Positions 6,591-9,065 of a stretch of 9,065 nucleotides of DNA are shown in pieces. This DNA comes from a bacterium (Candidatus Gribaldobacteria) CG_4_10_14_0_8_um_filter_33_9 (GTDB taxonomy: Bacteria; Patescibacteriota; Minisyncoccia; Minisyncoccales; CG1-02-41-26): assembly GCA_002785165.1 (NCBI GenBank), contig PFMI01000008.1:326-9390 (forward strand), written 5' to 3'. The notes beneath the pieces are model-generated. The model had not been told where the DNA came from. It saw nothing but the letters and a program-made list of their open reading frames with translations, and searched no databases. The position numbers and the translations under genes are program-made. Position 1 is the stretch's first letter. Each line of letters begins with the position of its first letter.

Positions 6591-8222
6591 ATGACAATTA
6601 CTAAAATTTTAAATTCTCAAACAAAAACGATTACCTTTGCCGCTTTTTTGCTTTTTTTATCCGCTTTTTTGAGCAGGCTTTTGGGATTGCTTCGCGACAA
6701 TCTTTTGGCTAATCTTTTTGTTAAACAAGAGACAGATATTTATTTCGCCGCTTTTTTACTTCCTGATTTTCTTTATGGCATTTTAATCACAGGAGGTATT
6801 GTTGCCGCTTTTCTGCCTGTTTTCGCGGAAAATTTCAAAATAAGCCATTTACAAGCCCGAGCTCTATTCAATAGTATTTTTACAATTTTTTTTATTGCTT
6901 TAATTTTAATTTCTTTGCTCTTGGTTATTTTTGCCCCTCAATTTGTCGGTATTATCGCGCCCGGCTTTTCCGCGGACCAACAAGCGCTGATGGTTATTTT
7001 GACTAGAATAATGTGTTTAAGTCCGGTTCTCTTGGGAGTTTCTTCTATTTTTTCCAGTATTCTTCAGTATTTTAATTTATTTTGGGCAGTAGCTTTAGCG
7101 CCGCTTTTTTACAATTTTGGCATCATTTTTGGCATCTTATTTCTCACTCCTATTTTTGGACTGCAGGGATTAGGATTGGGAGTTATTTTGGGAGCTTTTT
7201 TACATCTTTTAATTCAAATTTTTCCTCTTTCTAAAATCGGTTTTTTGCCTTATTTTTCTTTTGATTTTAAACCTTGTTTTTTTTCTTTAAAAAAATTTTT
7301 AAAATTAATGATTCCCAGAACCATTGGATCAATCGCTTATAATTTAAATTTAGTTATTATTACCGCTATTGCCTCCACTCTCTCCGCTGGCGCTATTAGT
7401 GTTTTTAATTTTTCCAATAATTTACAATATATCCCCGTAGGACTAATTGGCGTTTCTTTTGCCACGGCAAGTTTTCCTTTGTTCTCTCAAATTTTTATAG
7501 AAAAAAACAAAGAAAAATTTTCTCAAATCTTTTTTGCAATTTTCTCTAAAATTCTTTTTCTAATTATTCCTTTAAGTGTTTTAATTTTTCTTTTTCGTTC
7601 TCAATTAGTTAATCTGATTTTTAGCGCTTCAATTTTGGAAGTTAGTCATTTTGAGCAAACGCAAGCGCGACTAATCGCAGCTTCGCTTGGGGTCTTTTCT
7701 TTTTCTTTGTTTGCCGCTTGCTTAATGCCTTTTTTAATTCGCGTTTTTTTTTCTATCCAAAACACAAAAACCCCCGTTAAAATTGCGCTCTTTACTATGC
7801 TTTTCAATATAATATTATGCTATTTTTTTGTTTGGCTTTTAAGTTTTTCTAATTTTTTTCAAAGCGCAATAATTTCTTTTTTACACATCAACAATATTAA
7901 AGATATTTCCGTTATTGCCTTGCCTTTAGCTCTTTCTTTTTCAGCGATTTTTCAATTCTTTTTGCTTATTTTAGAAATAAAAAAAAAGTTAAATTTTTTA
8001 AAATTTTCTGAAATTTTTTCTTGTTTTAAAAAAATTCTCATTGCCAGTTTATTGATGACTGTCTTGTGTTATTTTGTTTTAAATGTTTTTGTTTTTACTC
8101 CTTTTCTGCAATTGATATTGGCTTCTTTAACAGCTCTTTTTTCTTACTTTGCGTTTGCCCATTTTTTAAAATTAAAAGAGACAAAAATAATTTTTGATTT
8201 TTTAAAAAAATTTATAAAATAG
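6591..8222 (+). CDS. murJ: Lipid II flippase MurJ
   Basis: Integral membrane protein of 543 residues in the MATE/MOP-like exporter fold, moving lipid-linked peptidoglycan precursor across the cytoplasmic membrane. It is hydrophobic throughout with about 14 predicted membrane spans. Family marks: ITFAAFLLFLSAFLSRLLGLLRD near the N-terminus (the SRxxGxxRD motif with two conserved Arg), LPDFLYGILITGGIVAAFLPVF, and PRTIGSIAYNLNLVI in the middle. One of the arginines in the E. coli LPNLLRR segment is absent, as I would expect outside Proteobacteria. The ATG lies only 8 nt after the tRNA-Ile CCA, with no Shine-Dalgarno site, so release of the tRNA would leave a nearly leaderless mRNA. Confidence 0.92.
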   Translation: MTITKILNSQTKTITFAAFLLFLSAFLSRLLGLLRDNLLANLFVKQETDIYFAAFLLPDFLYGILITGGIVAAFLPVFAENFKISHLQARALFNSIFTIFFIALILISLLLVIFAPQFVGIIAPGFSADQQALMVILTRIMCLSPVLLGVSSIFSSILQYFNLFWAVALAPLFYNFGIIFGILFLTPIFGLQGLGLGVILGAFLHLLIQIFPLSKIGFLPYFSFDFKPCFFSLKKFLKLMIPRTIGSIAYNLNLVIITAIASTLSAGAISVFNFSNNLQYIPVGLIGVSFATASFPLFSQIFIEKNKEKFSQIFFAIFSKILFLIIPLSVLIFLFRSQLVNLIFSASILEVSHFEQTQARLIAASLGVFSFSLFAACLMPFLIRVFFSIQNTKTPVKIALFTMLFNIILCYFFVWLLSFSNFFQSAIISFLHINNIKDISVIALPLALSFSAIFQFFLLILEIKKKLNFLKFSEIFSCFKKILIASLLMTVLCYFVLNVFVFTPFLQLILASLTALFSYFAFAHFLKLKETKIIFDFLKKFIK

Positions 8223-8237
8223 AGAGTTTTATTTTAT
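8214..8237. terminator. Shared hairpin between convergent murJ and rpmB-tRNA-Pro
   Basis: ATAAAATA (8214-8221) pairs perfectly with TATTTTAT (8230-8237) over an 8-nt loop. On the minus strand it is followed by AAA and T7, so it reads best as the terminator of the rpmB-tRNA-Pro unit. It overlaps the murJ stop codon TAG (8220-8222). Confidence 0.55.
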
Positions 8238-8239
8238 TA

Positions 8240-8313
8240 TGGTCGGGCTGCCGGGAGTTGCGCCCGGGTCTTACCCACCCCAAGGGCAAATACTACTGTT
8301 ATACTACAGCCCG
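8240..8313 (-). tRNA. tRNA-Pro(GGG) with an unusual T-loop, CCA encoded
   Basis: A 74-nt cloverleaf on the minus strand: acceptor CGGGCTG/CAGCCCG, D stem GTAT/GTAT with two G-U pairs and loop AACAGTA, anticodon stem TGCCC/GGGTA with loop TTGGGGT (anticodon GGG, 8281-8279), 4-nt variable loop AGAC, T stem CCGGG/CCCGG, discriminator A and CCA. The T-loop is CGCAACT where TTCRANY is expected, so T54 and U55 are C and G. The D-loop has only one G. All stems are intact, which argues for a real tRNA. It lies 9 nt after the rpmB stop and is probably processed from the same transcript. Confidence 0.9.
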
Positions 8314-8322
8314 CAATCTCAT

Positions 8323-8550
8323 TTATCCTTTATCCTTTGAGAGCCGTTTAATGCATTTGGCGCAACATAAAATTTTTTTGTTGGCAAAGGATTTATAATT
8401 TTTATGTTTTACATCCTCGGGTACTTGAAATTTTTGAAGATTTGGATATTTTCTTTTTTTGCCAGTGGGATTATATTTGCCAGCTCTTAATTTTTTTCTC
8501 GTTCCAAAAAGTTTTGACCCCTTATTGCAAATTGTACAAACCTTAGACAT
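8323..8550 (-). CDS. rpmB: 50S ribosomal protein L28 (bL28), Cys4 type
   Basis: A basic 75-residue protein of the large ribosomal subunit. It opens with MSKVCTICNKGSK, has the central NPTGKKRKYPNLQ typical of L28, and ends with CCAKCIKRLSK. C5/C8 and C63/C66 form the two CxxC halves expected to hold zinc. The length is normal for the family. The ATG at 8550 lies 8 nt after a -10 element. tRNA-Pro follows after 9 nt in the same direction, so the unit makes one ribosomal protein and one tRNA. Confidence 0.95.
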   Translation of the reverse strand: MSKVCTICNKGSKLFGTRKKLRAGKYNPTGKKRKYPNLQKFQVPEDVKHKNYKSFANKKILCCAKCIKRLSKDKG

Positions 8551-8560
8551 ATGTTAAAAT
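8532..8560 (+). promoter_or_regulatory. M50 protease promoter
   Basis: -35 TTGTAC (8532-8537), 17-nt spacer, extended -10 TGT-TAAAAT (TAAAAT at 8555-8560). The start is expected near 8567, giving a leader of about 27 nt, the only real mRNA leader in the window. The -10 overlaps the rpmB -10 on the other strand by two bases, and its -35 lies inside rpmB. Confidence 0.65.
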
Positions 8561-8586
8561 GTTAGCATACAAATAAGAAAATTCAA
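8551..8586 (-). promoter_or_regulatory. rpmB-tRNA-Pro promoter, leaderless geometry
   Basis: -35 TTGAAT (8586-8581), 16-nt spacer, extended -10 TGC-TAACAT (TAACAT at 8564-8559), then 8 nt and the rpmB ATG at 8550. The expected start is within one or two bases of the ATG. Confidence 0.65.
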
Positions 8587-8593
8587 TATCTCT

Positions 8594-9065
8594 ATGGAAT
8601 TATTTTTTTTAATTATTATTTTAATTCTTATTTTTTCCATTGTGTTGCACGAAATTGCGCATGGTTGGATGGCAAATTATTTGGGAGACCCCACGACCAA
8701 AGAAGCGGGGCGTTTAACCTTAAATCCTTTTAAGCACTTGGATCCTTTGGGGTCTGTTATTTTGCCCTTTATTTTATTTTTAACGCGCAGCAATATAATG
8801 TTTGGCTGGGCAAAACCCGTGCCTATCAATCCATATTTATTTCGAGATAAAAAATACGGAGAAGTCAAAACAGCAATTGCCGGTCCCTTGGCCAACATCT
8901 TTATTGCTGTTTTTTTTGGATTGCTGATAAGATTTCTTCCTTTATTGTCCTTAAATAATTCGCTTTTTGTTGAAAATTTAATAATGGTTTTTTATTATAT
9001 TGTTTGGATAAATTTAGTTTTAGCTATTTTTAATTTAATTCCCATTCCTCCTTTGGACGGTTCCC
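8594..9065 (+). CDS. M50 (site-2-type) zinc metalloprotease, C-terminus outside the window
   Basis: An intramembrane zinc protease of the M50 family, 157 residues visible. The first membrane span carries HEIAH (19-23), the HExxH zinc and catalytic motif. Next come GRLTLNPFKHLDPLGS and GWAKPVPINPYLF, then further membrane spans, and NLIPIPPLDGS (147-157), whose Asp155 is the third zinc ligand. This layout matches the compact YwhC/site-2 protease group lacking a PDZ domain, as far as is visible. The ATG at 8594 is the only reasonable start in frame. The leader has AATAAGAAA, an exact complement of nine bases of this organism's 16S tail, ending 13 nt before the ATG. The gene is cut by the window edge, not broken. 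Confidence 0.93.
   Translation, partial: MELFFLIIILILIFSIVLHEIAHGWMANYLGDPTTKEAGRLTLNPFKHLDPLGSVILPFILFLTRSNIMFGWAKPVPINPYLFRDKKYGEVKTAIAGPLANIFIAVFFGLLIRFLPLLSLNNSLFVENLIMVFYYIVWINLVLAIFNLIPIPPLDGS

Noticed and set aside
8677..8898. Minus-strand frame of 73 codons
   Set aside because: Antisense to the M50 protease, whose HEIAH and LDG motifs are clear.

Overview
This AT-rich window looks like chromosomal DNA of a Candidate Phyla Radiation bacterium (Patescibacteria, most likely Parcubacteria-like). The basis is a very divergent but structurally intact 16S rRNA, an 81% or shorter-length valyl-tRNA synthetase, an isolated EF-Tu-domain-2-like protein, a Cys4-type L28, and compact single-gene transcription units. 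The assignment is inference from sequence character, not a database match. UGA is used as a stop (holA), so the standard bacterial code fits and the UGA=Gly code of Gracilibacteria does not.

Layout. 1-278: no gene, but two back-to-back promoters. 279-2753 (minus): valS followed by a small translation-factor-like gene, one operon. 2791-3726 (plus): holA, divergent from valS, with the two promoters packed into about 40 bp. 3880-4345 (minus): a hicB-hicA toxin-antitoxin pair. 4532-6412 (plus): a stand-alone 16S rRNA unit with its own promoter, leader, a 27-bp pairing between leader and trailer, a structured trailer and a strong terminator; no 23S or 5S follows. 6420-8222 (plus): a long palindrome, a tRNA-Ile(GAU) promoter, tRNA-Ile and, 8 nt after its CCA, murJ. 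8240-8550 (minus): rpmB (L28) followed by tRNA-Pro(GGG), sharing a terminator hairpin with the end of murJ. 8594 to the end (plus): an M50 site-2-type protease, cut by the window edge.

How the genes fit together. Nearly everything serves translation or cell-wall and replication housekeeping. The most interesting theme links the parts: the 16S 3' tail has lost the canonical anti-Shine-Dalgarno CCUCC (it reads UUUCU), and at the same time the starts of valS, holA, hicB, rpmB and apparently a gene just left of the window sit only 6-8 nt after a -10 element, so their mRNAs should begin at or within a base or two of the AUG. No start in the window has a properly placed GGAGG-type site. Genes inside operons begin by an 8-nt stop/start overlap (hicA) or close after the preceding gene or tRNA. 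The window thus suggests a ribosome/mRNA pair adapted to leaderless, SD-independent initiation. The 16S is not decayed: changes at normally near-universal positions in the 530 loop, helix 28, the decoding site, the 790 loop and helix 45 are matched by compensating changes in their pairing partners.
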